Origin: Acinetobacter lanii
GTDB lineage: Bacteria > Pseudomonadota > Gammaproteobacteria > Pseudomonadales > Moraxellaceae
Reading direction: 5' to 3'
Assembly (NCBI RefSeq): GCF_011578285.1
Contig: NZ_CP049916.1
Span: 2,356,001 to 2,420,000 of the forward strand
Length of the DNA stretch: 64,000 nt
Of this stretch, positions 9,354-17,902 are shown piece by piece. The notes under the pieces are model-generated. The model was not told the origin of the DNA and did no database searches. It saw nothing but the letters and a program-made list of their open reading frames with translations. Numbering within the stretch: position 1 is the stretch's first letter; each line of letters starts with the position of its first letter. Position numbers and translations under genes: made by a program.

Positions 9354-9476
9354 ACCCTTGATTGATCAGCTGTGAATAAATTTTGATACTGAATTTATCT
9401 CAATGAAGTTTGAAATAAAAGCTGCCTTAAAGCATTTTTAAAATGAGTTGCATCTGAATTTTGATCATTCAGCCAC

Positions 9477-9508
9477 AAAAAAAGCATCACATGTGTGATG
9501 CTTTTTTT
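9477..9508. terminator. Bidirectional intrinsic terminator
   Basis: GCATCAC-ATGT-GTGATGC hairpin with seven A before and seven T after. It serves rsmI from the left and the sutA-like gene from the right. Confidence 0.85.
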
Positions 9509-9619
9509 GAATTTTAGAACACGACTTAAGGCTATTCTAGAATCATTTTAACCATATCTTTCAACAGATCTTATTGGCCTAGATCAGGCAAATGATTGTC
9601 TGATGATTGAATGTGCCAC

Positions 9620-9868
9620 TTAGTCACGAGCACTTTCGTCTGGAGGCACTTCTTTAATTTGTCCACCACGTGCAAGGAACGCCGCCACTTCATCTTCTAA
9701 AGCCTGACGTTGTTTCAACTTCGCAGTAATGGTTAAAGTTTCCGCTTCCGCAACATCGGCATCAGAAACGGTTGAATCACTTACAGCTGCACCTTTTTCG
9801 GCAGCTTGAGATTCATCTTCATCAACAACGCTGTCTTCGTTATCATCAAAATCATTTGAATCTGTCAT
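9620..9868 (-). CDS. sutA: SutA-like RNA polymerase-binding regulator
   Basis: 82 residues: a strongly acidic, disordered N-terminal half (D/E/S rich), then a helix LKQRQALEDEVAAFLARGG and the tail QIKEVPPDE. This layout, especially FLARGG followed by a K/Q-x-E-V-x-P segment, is what I recall of SutA from Pseudomonas aeruginosa (about 105 aa). SutA is a small acidic protein that binds RNA polymerase and raises rRNA and housekeeping transcription in slow-growing cells. The present protein is shorter and lacks the C-terminal extension. It stands alone on the minus strand, with about 180 bp upstream for its promoter. The function is inferred from resemblance. Confidence 0.6.
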   Translation of the reverse strand: MTDSNDFDDNEDSVVDEDESQAAEKGAAVSDSTVSDADVAEAETLTITAKLKQRQALEDEVAAFLARGGQIKEVPPDESARD

Positions 9869-10045
9869 TTTAAACTCCCCATCAATGACATCTGTTTAAA
9901 CCGTGGATATACGGCTCGAATTAATGAGAAATGTAGCAAGCTCTTTGTCATTCGACTAGAGCTTAGCCCAATCAAATCGTATCTTTTTTAATCAAATTCG
10001 TAAAAAAGTATTAACGATTGAATGAAAATAACCCAATTTCAAAAA

Positions 10046-11305
10046 TTAAGCGTAACGGGTATTTTGAAGTGCAGACAGCCCATTGGCTTGTTGCATAAAA
10101 GCTGCTTTCAATATTGGGGTTTGATCCACTTGTTTTAAACCAAAATTACGCGCCCAAACAAAGGGGAACAGTTCTGCTGTTTCTAACCAACCAATCGCAG
10201 ACATCCCATGCATCATCGCTTCATTTTGAATTTTACGTTGATGCTCATAGCGTTTCAGGGTTTGCTCATGTGCCCAGACACCGCGTTTTAAATCATGCAG
10301 TAACACATCACACAAAATCGCAGCATCCAAACAGCCAATATTCACCCCTTGCCCAGCCAATGGATGAATCACATGCGCAGCATCACCCACCAATGCCAAT
10401 CCGTCTTGCACATAGCGCTTGGCAGCACGGGCTTTGAGTGGGAATTTCGCACGCGGTGTTGCCTCTAAGACTTCACCCAACATGTGATGGCTTTCACGCG
10501 TCAACAATGCCGTGAATTCAGCATCTGACAGTGCCGCATATTCATCTGCATAGTCATCTGGCAAAGTCCACACAATCGATTGCCATACGCCCTGTTCATC
10601 CTCTTTCAAGCTCGCCATCGGCAAATAAGCGAGTGGCCCTGTCGGCAAGAATATTTGACGTGCCACGTGCAAATGCGGTTGCGCGGTTCGTATCGCACAG
10701 GTTAAACCCGCTTGTTTATAGTCCAATACATCTAAGCCAATAAAAGCACTTTCACGAACAAAGGAATTGGCTCCATCGGCGCCAATCAGTAACTTGGTTT
10801 TCAGTGTGGTGCCATCGGCCAATGTCACCATCCAACACTGCACACCTTTCTCAATTCGAACCACTTTAACTTGGGTACGATAATCTTTGAGTGTACTGAG
10901 CATTTGCTGTTGAATGGCAAGATTGAGAATACTCGGCTCAACCATTGAACCCAAACGCTGTTCAGCTGTCGGCGCTTGTTCAGATGACTGACCAAATTGA
11001 ATTTCACCATAGCCATTTTTATTCCAAACTTGCATGCCGCTATAGGGCATTTGCCGAACAATCTTGTCCCAGACGTCAACGGTTTTGAGCAAATGAATGG
11101 TCGCTTGGCTGAGTGCTAAAACACGAGGGTTGGCAACGCTGAGCACTTTTTCACTATCGAGTACGGGAGCCGCATCTAAAACGGTCGCTTGCACCCCACC
11201 TTCAGCCAAAAGCAATGCGGTTAAACCACCAACCAGCCCCCCGCCAATAATAACGGCATCCAACAGCTCAGCTTGGGGCTGTATCACAGAAGAATCGACT
11301 GTCAT
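10046..11305 (-). CDS. ubiI: FAD-dependent ubiquinone biosynthesis hydroxylase (UbiI/VisC type)
   Basis: 419-residue flavoprotein monooxygenase of the UbiH/UbiI/UbiF group. It carries GGGLVGGLTALLLAEGG near the N-terminus (FAD dinucleotide fold), IGADGANSFVRE (the DG motif) and VGDAAHVIHPLAGQGVNIG (second FAD motif). Its start overlaps the upstream ubiH stop by four bases (ATGA), so translation is coupled. In E. coli the order is ygfB-pepP-ubiH-ubiI, and the second oxygenase, UbiI, does the C5 hydroxylation; the call for this copy follows that order. UbiH and UbiI are paralogues and cannot be separated with certainty by eye. Confidence 0.8.
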   Translation of the reverse strand: MTVDSSVIQPQAELLDAVIIGGGLVGGLTALLLAEGGVQATVLDAAPVLDSEKVLSVANPRVLALSQATIHLLKTVDVWDKIVRQMPYSGMQVWNKNGYGEIQFGQSSEQAPTAEQRLGSMVEPSILNLAIQQQMLSTLKDYRTQVKVVRIEKGVQCWMVTLADGTTLKTKLLIGADGANSFVRESAFIGLDVLDYKQAGLTCAIRTAQPHLHVARQIFLPTGPLAYLPMASLKEDEQGVWQSIVWTLPDDYADEYAALSDAEFTALLTRESHHMLGEVLEATPRAKFPLKARAAKRYVQDGLALVGDAAHVIHPLAGQGVNIGCLDAAILCDVLLHDLKRGVWAHEQTLKRYEHQRKIQNEAMMHGMSAIGWLETAELFPFVWARNFGLKQVDQTPILKAAFMQQANGLSALQNTRYA

Positions 11306-12510
11306 GCTTTTAACCCCATGGCGTAGTTGGCAACCAACGGTTTAATGCCCGGAATATTTTCAAAGGCCATTAATCCAGTATTACGGATCAATTTCAGAAT
11401 CGGATTTTGATTACTAAAACCACGTACCACAGAATCACAGAACTTAATTACACGTTGTTGATCGGTTAGACGGGATTTTTCATAATCTTTCAGCATGGCT
11501 GCATCGCCAAGATCCGCGGCTTGTTCAAGTTGCTCACTCAAATAACGCACCAGCACGTAGGCATCACGCATACATAGGTTAAAGCCTTGTCCTGCCACCG
11601 GGTGAATGGTATGTGCAGCATTGCCCATCAACACCACACGACCGATGGCTTGTTTTTCCGCCAGTACTTGTGACAATGGGAAACTAAAACGTCGACCTGT
11701 TTTTTGGAATTTTCCGGCACGGTCACCATATGTCTCTTGTAAGGCATCTAAGAAGTGTTGGTCATTTTCTTCGCCCAACCATTCATGTTCGGTGCCTTTG
11801 GGTACTGGCCATACCACTGAACGGCGGTATTCGCCCGGAAGCGGTAATAAAGCCAATGGTCCTAAAGGACTGAAACGCTCAAAACCAACCTGTTGATGCG
11901 GTTTAGACGTTTGCACTGAAGTGACGATCGCCACTTGATCATAATCATGCTCAGATGCACCTATGCCTAGAGCCTTACGGCAGAAAGAATCGCGACCATC
12001 GGCAGCAATCAACAGTTTGGATTGCAGTTGATATTTTTGTTGGTTACTTTCCGCTTCGATATAAGCAAAATCGGCGTCTTGTTTCAGTGAAGTGACTTTG
12101 ACGCCATCAATCAACTCAATGAGCGGCTGTTTTTTGACTTCTGACAGTAACACACGACCGAGCCATGCATTTTCAATCACTTGCCCAAAGCTTTCGACTT
12201 TTTCTTGGGCTGCAATTAAACGTGCCTTCCCAAAACTGCCCTGTTCAGTAATGTTGACTTCTAAAATTGGGGTCGCATATTGTTGCAAAGCATCCCACAA
12301 TCCCAACTCTTGATAAATTTGCACACTACGGCGTGACAAGGCACTGTTGCGTGCATCAAAACTGGAATGATACGGAGCAAGATGTTCATCATCATAGTTT
12401 GGGTATTTGATTGCTTCGAGTAACTTGACCGCAATCTTCTTTTTCGCCAACATCAGTGCGAGGCTTAAACCCACCATCCCACCACCGACAATGATGACTT
12501 CTTGTTGCAT
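11302..12510 (-). CDS. ubiH: FAD-dependent 2-octaprenyl-6-methoxyphenol hydroxylase (UbiH type)
   Basis: 402-residue paralogue of the next gene, from the same aromatic hydroxylase family. It has VGGGMVGLSLALMLAKK (FAD fold), IAADGRDSFCRKALG (DG motif) and MGNAAHTIHPVAGQGFNLCMRD (FAD ribityl-binding motif, with GNAAH for the usual GDAAH). It should add the C1 hydroxyl in aerobic ubiquinone synthesis as part of the soluble Ubi complex. It is first in a two-gene operon. The pepP gene that usually precedes it is separated here by a diguanylate cyclase gene and a terminator. Confidence 0.82.
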   Translation of the reverse strand: MQQEVIIVGGGMVGLSLALMLAKKKIAVKLLEAIKYPNYDDEHLAPYHSSFDARNSALSRRSVQIYQELGLWDALQQYATPILEVNITEQGSFGKARLIAAQEKVESFGQVIENAWLGRVLLSEVKKQPLIELIDGVKVTSLKQDADFAYIEAESNQQKYQLQSKLLIAADGRDSFCRKALGIGASEHDYDQVAIVTSVQTSKPHQQVGFERFSPLGPLALLPLPGEYRRSVVWPVPKGTEHEWLGEENDQHFLDALQETYGDRAGKFQKTGRRFSFPLSQVLAEKQAIGRVVLMGNAAHTIHPVAGQGFNLCMRDAYVLVRYLSEQLEQAADLGDAAMLKDYEKSRLTDQQRVIKFCDSVVRGFSNQNPILKLIRNTGLMAFENIPGIKPLVANYAMGLKA

Positions 12511-12891
12511 GTTTTGATCCTTAAGCGCGTTGCAACCACAAATGCAGTTGCATGTATATGAGATGATTTTATCTTACATCATCGATTTGTTTTTTTATAA
12601 TGGATTCGTGTTTAAGCTTAAAATTCAAATGGCTTGCGCCAGCGCTCTGTGTTTTGAGCCATTATTTTAAATGAGCAAAATTTGAGATTGAGCCGTTTTT
12701 TATCGTGAAAGCCAAGACAAGGCTTAAGCTTTAAATGGATGTATATTTAAAGCCACAGCTCAGAAGCTCGCCTTGAAATTTAAACCCTCTGCCTATGCCA
12801 TTTTATTGACACAGAAACTTTTACTCATGTTGTGATCAAGGCGTTAACATGAACAAAACTTTAGATCATCAATTCACATCAAGGTCTAATT
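12511..12891. other. 381-bp gap between the diguanylate cyclase gene and ubiH
   Basis: AT-rich, without a convincing ORF, terminator or RNA gene. It should hold the ubiH promoter on the minus strand and the 3' end of the cyclase transcript. Nothing more can be supported. Confidence 0.5.
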
Positions 12892-13836
12892 TTAAAGCTG
12901 TTGATCTTTGACCCTTTTCTTATGTGCATACATGTTTTTATCCGCCTCGATTAACACCGCATCCAAGGTGGTATTGAGCTGACGGCTGGCATAACCAATG
13001 GCCACGTGAATATCAGCTTCAGCAAACTTCATCACCAAACGCTCAGACAATGCATCTGCTGCACAACACGACATTTCAGGGCATAGAATCACAAATTCAT
13101 CGCCGCCCAACCGCGCAATCACGTCATTGGTTCGCATGTTGGTTTGAAGTAATTGAGCGGTATTTTGAAGCAGTTGATCACCGCGATCATGTCCAAACTG
13201 GTCATTGACCAATTTTAGGTCGTTTAAATCTAAACTAAAAATCGTGGCAGGCAATCCGTAACGCTGACAACGTTCTTCTTCAAGTTTCAGTAAGCTGTCC
13301 CAAGCACGGCGGTTATATAGACCCGTTAAACCATCGGTGAGCGCTTCAACTTCAAAACGTTCACGTAAACGACGTTGCTGATTTTCCCGCAATTCACTTT
13401 GTAAAATGGTACTCAGCAAGCTGCCTAACAGCTCAAGAATAGGTGCATCTTTGATTAAATCATCCGATTTCACTTCAGTATCAATGCCACAAATCGATCC
13501 GAATACTGATCCATCCTCATTCAGCAAAGGTTCCCCAATATAAGATTGAATTTCTAAATGCTGATTGATCGGCGCATTGGCATAAACTTCAATGTTATTG
13601 GAACACGGTGCAATTTTAGGGGTTTTACCTTGCACCATGTGATAGCAATATGAGTCCGACCAGCGAAAGACCTGACCTTGTTGAATATCATACTTTTCAT
13701 TTTCTGACTGTAAGATAATCCAATTATCATTCTCAACCCGAGTGATCATCCATAATCCGAAGCCGAAATGTTCATGAAGATATTTAAGGACCCGTTTTCC
13801 GGCTTCCTCAAAATTGTGAAACTTGATGCTATTCAT
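12892..13836 (-). CDS. GAF-GGDEF diguanylate cyclase
   Basis: 314 residues without membrane segments. Residues about 10-145 form a GAF-like sensor (YIGEPLLNEDGSVFGSICGID is typical of GAF domains next to GGDEF). A short coiled-coil linker precedes the GGDEF domain from about residue 165, starting DALTDGLTGLYNRRA-like (DGLTGLYNRRAW). The active-site loop RLGGDEF is intact, and the inhibitory I-site RxxD (RTND) lies five residues before it, so product inhibition by c-di-GMP is expected. The GAF ligand is unknown. The gene sits between pepP and ubiH, where most relatives have none, and has its own upstream region after the pepP terminator. Confidence 0.9.
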   Translation of the reverse strand: MNSIKFHNFEEAGKRVLKYLHEHFGFGLWMITRVENDNWIILQSENEKYDIQQGQVFRWSDSYCYHMVQGKTPKIAPCSNNIEVYANAPINQHLEIQSYIGEPLLNEDGSVFGSICGIDTEVKSDDLIKDAPILELLGSLLSTILQSELRENQQRRLRERFEVEALTDGLTGLYNRRAWDSLLKLEEERCQRYGLPATIFSLDLNDLKLVNDQFGHDRGDQLLQNTAQLLQTNMRTNDVIARLGGDEFVILCPEMSCCAADALSERLVMKFAEADIHVAIGYASRQLNTTLDAVLIEADKNMYAHKKRVKDQQL

Positions 13837-14001
13837 GAAACCTGCTCGATTCGCCTAACGCCTGAGAGAAATTTAAAGCTGTAAATTTAAAACCGCCATT
13901 ATATAACAATGCAACTTAAAGCCTATTTGTTCGTTCCAATAAGTCTTATCGGTAATTCATATGGCCATCAGTTCATCATCAATCACCAAAAAATTGTATA
14001 T

Positions 14002-14025
14002 AAAAAAGCCAATCATAAGATTGGC
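14002..14025 (-). terminator. Intrinsic terminator of pepP
   Basis: On the minus strand GCCAATC-TTAT-GATTGGC is followed by six T. It lies about 20 bp past the pepP stop and separates pepP from the cyclase and ubi genes. Confidence 0.75.
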
Positions 14026-14044
14026 TTTAATTTTCAAATTTGCA

Positions 14045-15370
14045 TTATGAATGCGAGGCAGACATTAATGCTTCAATCTCCTCAATGGTTTTCACCACAT
14101 TTTTGGTTAACACCAATGGTCCATCTACAGTGGCAACCACGTCATCTTCAATACGAATACCGATGCCACGCCATTTTGGATCGACGCTTTCATCATCCGG
14201 TGCAATATACAGCCCCGGCTCTACAGTCACCACCATACCTGCTTGATACGTGCGCCATTCACCATCAACTTTGTAGGCACCCACGTCATGCACATCCATA
14301 CCGAGCCAGTGCCCTGTCCCATGCATGTAGAACTGACGGAAACTTTCTGAGTCAATAATCTGCTCTAAATCCCCTTGCATGATGCCTAAATCCAGTAGGC
14401 CTTGAACCAAAATACGTACCGCCACATGATGTGGCTCTTTATAAGAGTTGCCTATACGTACCGCATCAATGGCAGCCATCTGTGCATCTAAAACGACTTG
14501 GTACAATGCTTTTTGTTCAGGACTGAATTTACCATTGATAGGGAAAGTACGGGTAATGTCAGAAGCATAAAATTCGTATTCACAGGCCGCATCAATCAGA
14601 ACTAAATCGCCATCTTTGAGTGCTTTGTTATTTTCGACATAATGTAGGATACAGCCATTTTCACCGCCGCCGACAATACTGTTATACGACGGCACACAGC
14701 CATTTTTACCAAAAATATAATTAAGCTCGGCCTCAAGTGCATATTCCATCATGCCCGGTTTCACCGTTTGCATGGCACGGGTATGCGCTTCAGCACTGAT
14801 ATCCGATGCGATTTGCATCAATTGAATTTCTTCAGCGTCTTTATGTAGGCGCATTTCATCAACAATGCGATCCAATTGAATCAATTGTGCAGGTGCTGTT
14901 GTACCCTTACGTGATTCGCCATTGGCTTGCACAATCCATTTGGCAACACGGGCATCAAATTCAGCCCGATGCCCAATTCGGTAAAAGAGTTTTTGTTTAT
15001 CAAGTAATTTTTCAATGATTTCTTCATCAAGCAGATCAATTGCATAGGCTTCATCTGCATCGAAATCATCGACCGCACCATCCACCCCTGCACGATAACC
15101 ATTCCAAATTTCCATTTCACGGTCACGTTCACGGCAGAACAGGCTATAAGTATATTCATCAACAGAATCGCCAGTTTCAATCACCGCCACGGCTTCAGGC
15201 TCGGCAAAACCGGTTAAATAGAAAAAGCTACTATCAGTACGGTACTTATAGTCTGCGTCACGATTACGCATTGCAACAGGGCTTGTTTCAATAATCGCAA
15301 TACTGTGTGGGCCCATCTGTTCTGCGAGTAAGTCACGGCGTGCTTGAAAATCAGCTTGAGTCAATTTCAT
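14045..15370 (-). CDS. pepP: Xaa-Pro aminopeptidase (aminopeptidase P)
   Basis: 441-residue cytoplasmic metallopeptidase that removes an N-terminal residue next to proline. It has an AMP_N domain (residues 1-150) and an M24 pita-bread domain. The dimetal ligands are visible: Asp in LIDAACEY, Asp in YASDITRTFPI, His in HGTGHWLGMDVHDVG, Glu in VTVEPGLY and Glu in GIRIEDDV. Length equals that of E. coli PepP (441 aa). It follows ygfB on the same strand with about 200 bp between; its terminator at 14002-14025 cuts it off from the ubi genes. Confidence 0.95.
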   Translation of the reverse strand: MKLTQADFQARRDLLAEQMGPHSIAIIETSPVAMRNRDADYKYRTDSSFFYLTGFAEPEAVAVIETGDSVDEYTYSLFCRERDREMEIWNGYRAGVDGAVDDFDADEAYAIDLLDEEIIEKLLDKQKLFYRIGHRAEFDARVAKWIVQANGESRKGTTAPAQLIQLDRIVDEMRLHKDAEEIQLMQIASDISAEAHTRAMQTVKPGMMEYALEAELNYIFGKNGCVPSYNSIVGGGENGCILHYVENNKALKDGDLVLIDAACEYEFYASDITRTFPINGKFSPEQKALYQVVLDAQMAAIDAVRIGNSYKEPHHVAVRILVQGLLDLGIMQGDLEQIIDSESFRQFYMHGTGHWLGMDVHDVGAYKVDGEWRTYQAGMVVTVEPGLYIAPDDESVDPKWRGIGIRIEDDVVATVDGPLVLTKNVVKTIEEIEALMSASHS

Positions 15371-15573
15371 TATTTTACGGCTTATATGAAGGATTAAAAA
15401 TAAGGTAATGTTTACACCTTAATGCAAACATCACACGACAGCAATTTGATTCAGCTTAAATTTTTATGCGTTTTGAAATAAGATCAATAGCAAAAGATGT
15501 AATCCAGATTTCCTTTGAAATAATTAAAATAACAAGTTTCAACTCTTCATCTTAATCAAAACCGCTTTTAACT

Positions 15574-16194
15574 TTAGCTTGGACGATGCGGGGTAAACAT
15601 TTCCACCACACTGCTGTCCGCAGGTACATTTAACTTGTTTTTGACATGTTGCAGTAATGTGCTTTCAGCAACTGCAATTTTGGCACGTCCAACAGATAGG
15701 CTGACTGGAATTAAACGAACGAATTCGTATAACTCTTGATAGCTCTCTTCGCCTTCTTCGTCATCGTCAGACTCTTCAAATTCTACCGCTGCGACATCTT
15801 GCAAATGCTCAATCAGTTCTTCTTCCTCAGCACGAATATGCCCTGAAGCCAAACCAAAACCGAGCACCACGCCTGCACACCAATCTGCAAGGGCTTGTAC
15901 ACGTTCAGACAAATGATGTTCATCATCGGGCAGCATCGGTAAATAATCCAATTCATCTTCAGACAAAGCATGAAATACATCGATGGTTTCATCGACCAAT
16001 AAATCGAGCGCTTCATCATCCAATGCAGGCACCGCTAGGGTCGATAAGATCTGTAACCACTCATCTCGGCTTGGTGCTTCAGTAACACAAACAATACCTG
16101 TTAAAAGGCCATGTAACTCACTTGGGCTTGAAATCTCTTCAATACCTTCGAAATTACGACTCCAATCTGACCAACCTGAAATATCGTCTTGCAT
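15574..16194 (-). CDS. ygfB: UPF0149 protein YgfB/YecA family
   Basis: About 206 residues, acidic. The family features are SPSELHGLLTGIVCV near the N-terminus, LPMLPDDEHHLSERVQALADWCAGVVLGFG in the middle, and an Asp/Glu-rich stretch before YQELYEFVRLIPVSL. In Pseudomonas aeruginosa YgfB modulates ampDh3 expression and beta-lactam resistance; elsewhere the role is unclear. ATG 16194 is preferred over TTG 16206. It is divergent from the coiled-coil/zapA pair with about 65 bp between starts, and upstream of pepP as in most gammaproteobacteria. Confidence 0.88.
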   Translation of the reverse strand: MQDDISGWSDWSRNFEGIEEISSPSELHGLLTGIVCVTEAPSRDEWLQILSTLAVPALDDEALDLLVDETIDVFHALSEDELDYLPMLPDDEHHLSERVQALADWCAGVVLGFGLASGHIRAEEEELIEHLQDVAAVEFEESDDDEEGEESYQELYEFVRLIPVSLSVGRAKIAVAESTLLQHVKNKLNVPADSSVVEMFTPHRPS

Positions 16195-16259
16195 TCGTTT
16201 ATCCAATCTCTATACTTCTGTATATATTACCTTTGATTGCGAATCAGCGCGACCTCGAT

Positions 16260-16811
16260 ATGTTAGAACAATTACAGCGTCTTCAGGCGCACATCAGTAC
16301 GCTCAAAACGCGTTTAAATGACGCTGAACGTAAAAACGAAACGTTGTTGGCCGAAAAAGACCGCAATGAAGAGCAGCATCATGCCCAAATTGTGCAAAAA
16401 AATAGCATCATCACGCAAAAGCAAGATGAAGTGGACAATCTGACGGAACAAAACACTGAACTTCAGGCGCAATTTAAAACCTTAAATACCGATGCCACTG
16501 CATTGGCTGAACGTTATAGTCGTTTAGAAAAAAGTTGTACCGACCTTAAAAATCGTTTCCAAGAAATTTTGGCGGAACGCAATGAACTGCGTGTTGTCAA
16601 AGAAAAAATGTTGGCGGAACAACGCCAAGCGCAACACGAAATTCAAGACTTGCAAGCTGAACGCACGCGTTTGATTCAAAAAAATGAACATGCCAAAACC
16701 AAAGTTGAAGCGATTATTCAACGTTTAGCGATTTTGGGCACTGAACAAGATCATCATGCGCAAGAAATTCAACAGCTTGCTCACCCCACTGAAAACAATG
16801 AGGAAGCTTAA
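16260..16811 (+). CDS. Long coiled-coil protein upstream of zapA
   Basis: 183 residues, almost entirely heptad coiled coil rich in Q, E, K, L and A (from MLEQLQRLQAHISTLKTRL onward, continuing to about residue 165). No membrane segment or catalytic motif is present. Many gammaproteobacteria have a short coiled-coil protein (TIGR02449 type, about 65-70 aa) just upstream of zapA. This protein starts like one but is more than twice as long. By position it may be a ZapB-like division-ring factor that pairs with ZapA; this is inference. It ends 2 bp before the zapA start and is certainly co-transcribed. The ATG at 16260 fits the coiled-coil start; the longer frame from 16122 would overlap ygfB. 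Confidence 0.75.
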   Translation: MLEQLQRLQAHISTLKTRLNDAERKNETLLAEKDRNEEQHHAQIVQKNSIITQKQDEVDNLTEQNTELQAQFKTLNTDATALAERYSRLEKSCTDLKNRFQEILAERNELRVVKEKMLAEQRQAQHEIQDLQAERTRLIQKNEHAKTKVEAIIQRLAILGTEQDHHAQEIQQLAHPTENNEEA

Positions 16812-16813
16812 GC

Positions 16814-17098
16814 ATGTCTGAACTTGTGACTGTTGAACTGCGTTTAATTGAGCAATCCTTTCGCCTGCAAACCACTTTTGATAAAAAAGGCGATTTGGAA
16901 CGTGCCGGTGAACTTTTAAATGAGAAGTTTCAAGAATTTCGCCGTAAAGCACCCAATGTTGAACACAATAAATTGGTGATTATGGTGGCACTGGAGCTCA
17001 TGCAAGAAGTGCTGAGTATGAACAAATCCTTACAAGAATATTCACATTGCGAGCGCTTGCTCAGTGCCATTATGGAAGATATTGAAAAAGCAGTATAA
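16814..17098 (+). CDS. zapA: Cell division protein ZapA
   Basis: 94-residue FtsZ-ring bundling protein. The N-terminal beta strands with VELRLIEQSFRLQT match the globular head, and the C-terminal helix (LVIMVALELMQEVLSMNKSL) the coiled-coil tail used for tetramerisation. A Shine-Dalgarno (GAGGAAG) lies inside the end of the preceding gene. 6S RNA follows about 100 bp downstream, which is the conserved zapA-ssrS arrangement. Confidence 0.92.
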   Translation: MSELVTVELRLIEQSFRLQTTFDKKGDLERAGELLNEKFQEFRRKAPNVEHNKLVIMVALELMQEVLSMNKSLQEYSHCERLLSAIMEDIEKAV

Positions 17099-17166
17099 AA
17101 CTGCTTTTTCTTTGTTCGTTTAGAGCATAGATTTTACAGAACGATCCATTTTTAAAGCATTCTGAT

Positions 17167-17194
17167 TTGCCAAAGCCTAGGGATGGGTTATAAT
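17167..17194 (+). promoter_or_regulatory. Sigma-70-type promoter of 6S RNA
   Basis: TTGCCA at about 17167, 16 bp spacer, perfect TATAAT at 17189-17194. It places transcription start near 17201, the expected 5' end of 6S RNA. Confidence 0.7.
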
Positions 17195-17200
17195 TCTTGC

Positions 17201-17384
17201 AACTCTGGGATGTTCGTCAGTGAGTCTATATCCCTGCCGATACTTATATCCCCGGATGCGTTCTGTATATTTAGAGTGTATGCCTATCTTCGTGTAGGAA
17301 ACCCGTGAAGTATACGTCGCGTCCACCTTGAACTCATCGGGTTCAGGGTAACGACATGCAACGGCATCTCCGGAGTGCTTTTAA
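17201..17384 (+). ncRNA. ssrS: 6S RNA
   Basis: A regulatory RNA that mimics an open promoter and sequesters sigma-70 RNA polymerase in stationary phase. The 5' end (ACTCTGGGATGTTCG) and the 3' end (GGCATCTCCGGAGTG) pair to form the closing stem. The middle shows the long irregular hairpin expected of the family, and the position just after zapA matches E. coli. The total of about 184 nt equals the E. coli RNA. Ends are estimated from the promoter and the closing stem. Unlike in E. coli, ygfA is not next to it here; it lies near 41.5 kb. Confidence 0.85.
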
Positions 17385-17902
17385 GTCTTTGATTTTAAAG
17401 ACCTCAAACAAAATTTCTAAATTCCCCACCAAACTCATTTTCATTTTTTAGCGCTATGTATACTCCATGTATACCGAAGAATTAAATTCTTAATCAGTAA
17501 TAGATGTAAGGAAATGAAAATTGTCACATAAAAAAGTACTCATTACACTGTCATTTATTCAGAATATTATCAAATTCCTTTATTAAGGCAAATTCAGATA
17601 AACCCTTAGCTGCATCTAAGCAATTTTGCTTCAATATTTCGAAAAATAAACACATATTTTTCCGTGATACTAAAGTTTCAGGCTTTGCACTTAGAGCAAC
17701 CTACAACTCCCTTTCGTATAGAGTTGAAAAGAACAACTTACATTGAGTATGTATTAGAGAGTCAGAAAACCTTTAAAACTCTTACTGAGTGATATCATAA
17801 CCAACAAAAAAGATTGGGCTTAAGATTCAATTTAATTACTGGAATCTACAACATAAAATTGATTAAAAAATGACTTATGAAAGCACTCTAATGATTTTTT
17901 GC
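17385..17902. other. About 500-bp AT-rich gap after 6S RNA
   Basis: No complete gene is seen. It contains a short protein-like frame on the minus strand (17551-17700, listed separately), while the rest has no recognisable coding or RNA signal. Base composition is more AT-rich than the zapA side, in keeping with the edge of the accessory island that follows. Confidence 0.45.
17551..17700 (-). pseudogene. Possible 3' remnant of an unidentified gene
   Basis: A 49-codon open frame on the minus strand that opens right after an in-frame TAG and ends at a TGA. The translation (VALSAKPETLVSRKNMCLFF, then a helix with LDAAKGLSEFALIKEF) looks like the C-terminus of a real protein, though no start codon or ribosome site sits in front. 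I do not recognise the family. It could equally be chance. Confidence 0.25.

Noticed and set aside
16122..16259. N-terminal extension of the coiled-coil gene frame
   Set aside because: Overlaps ygfB coding sequence on the other strand and lacks coiled-coil pattern.
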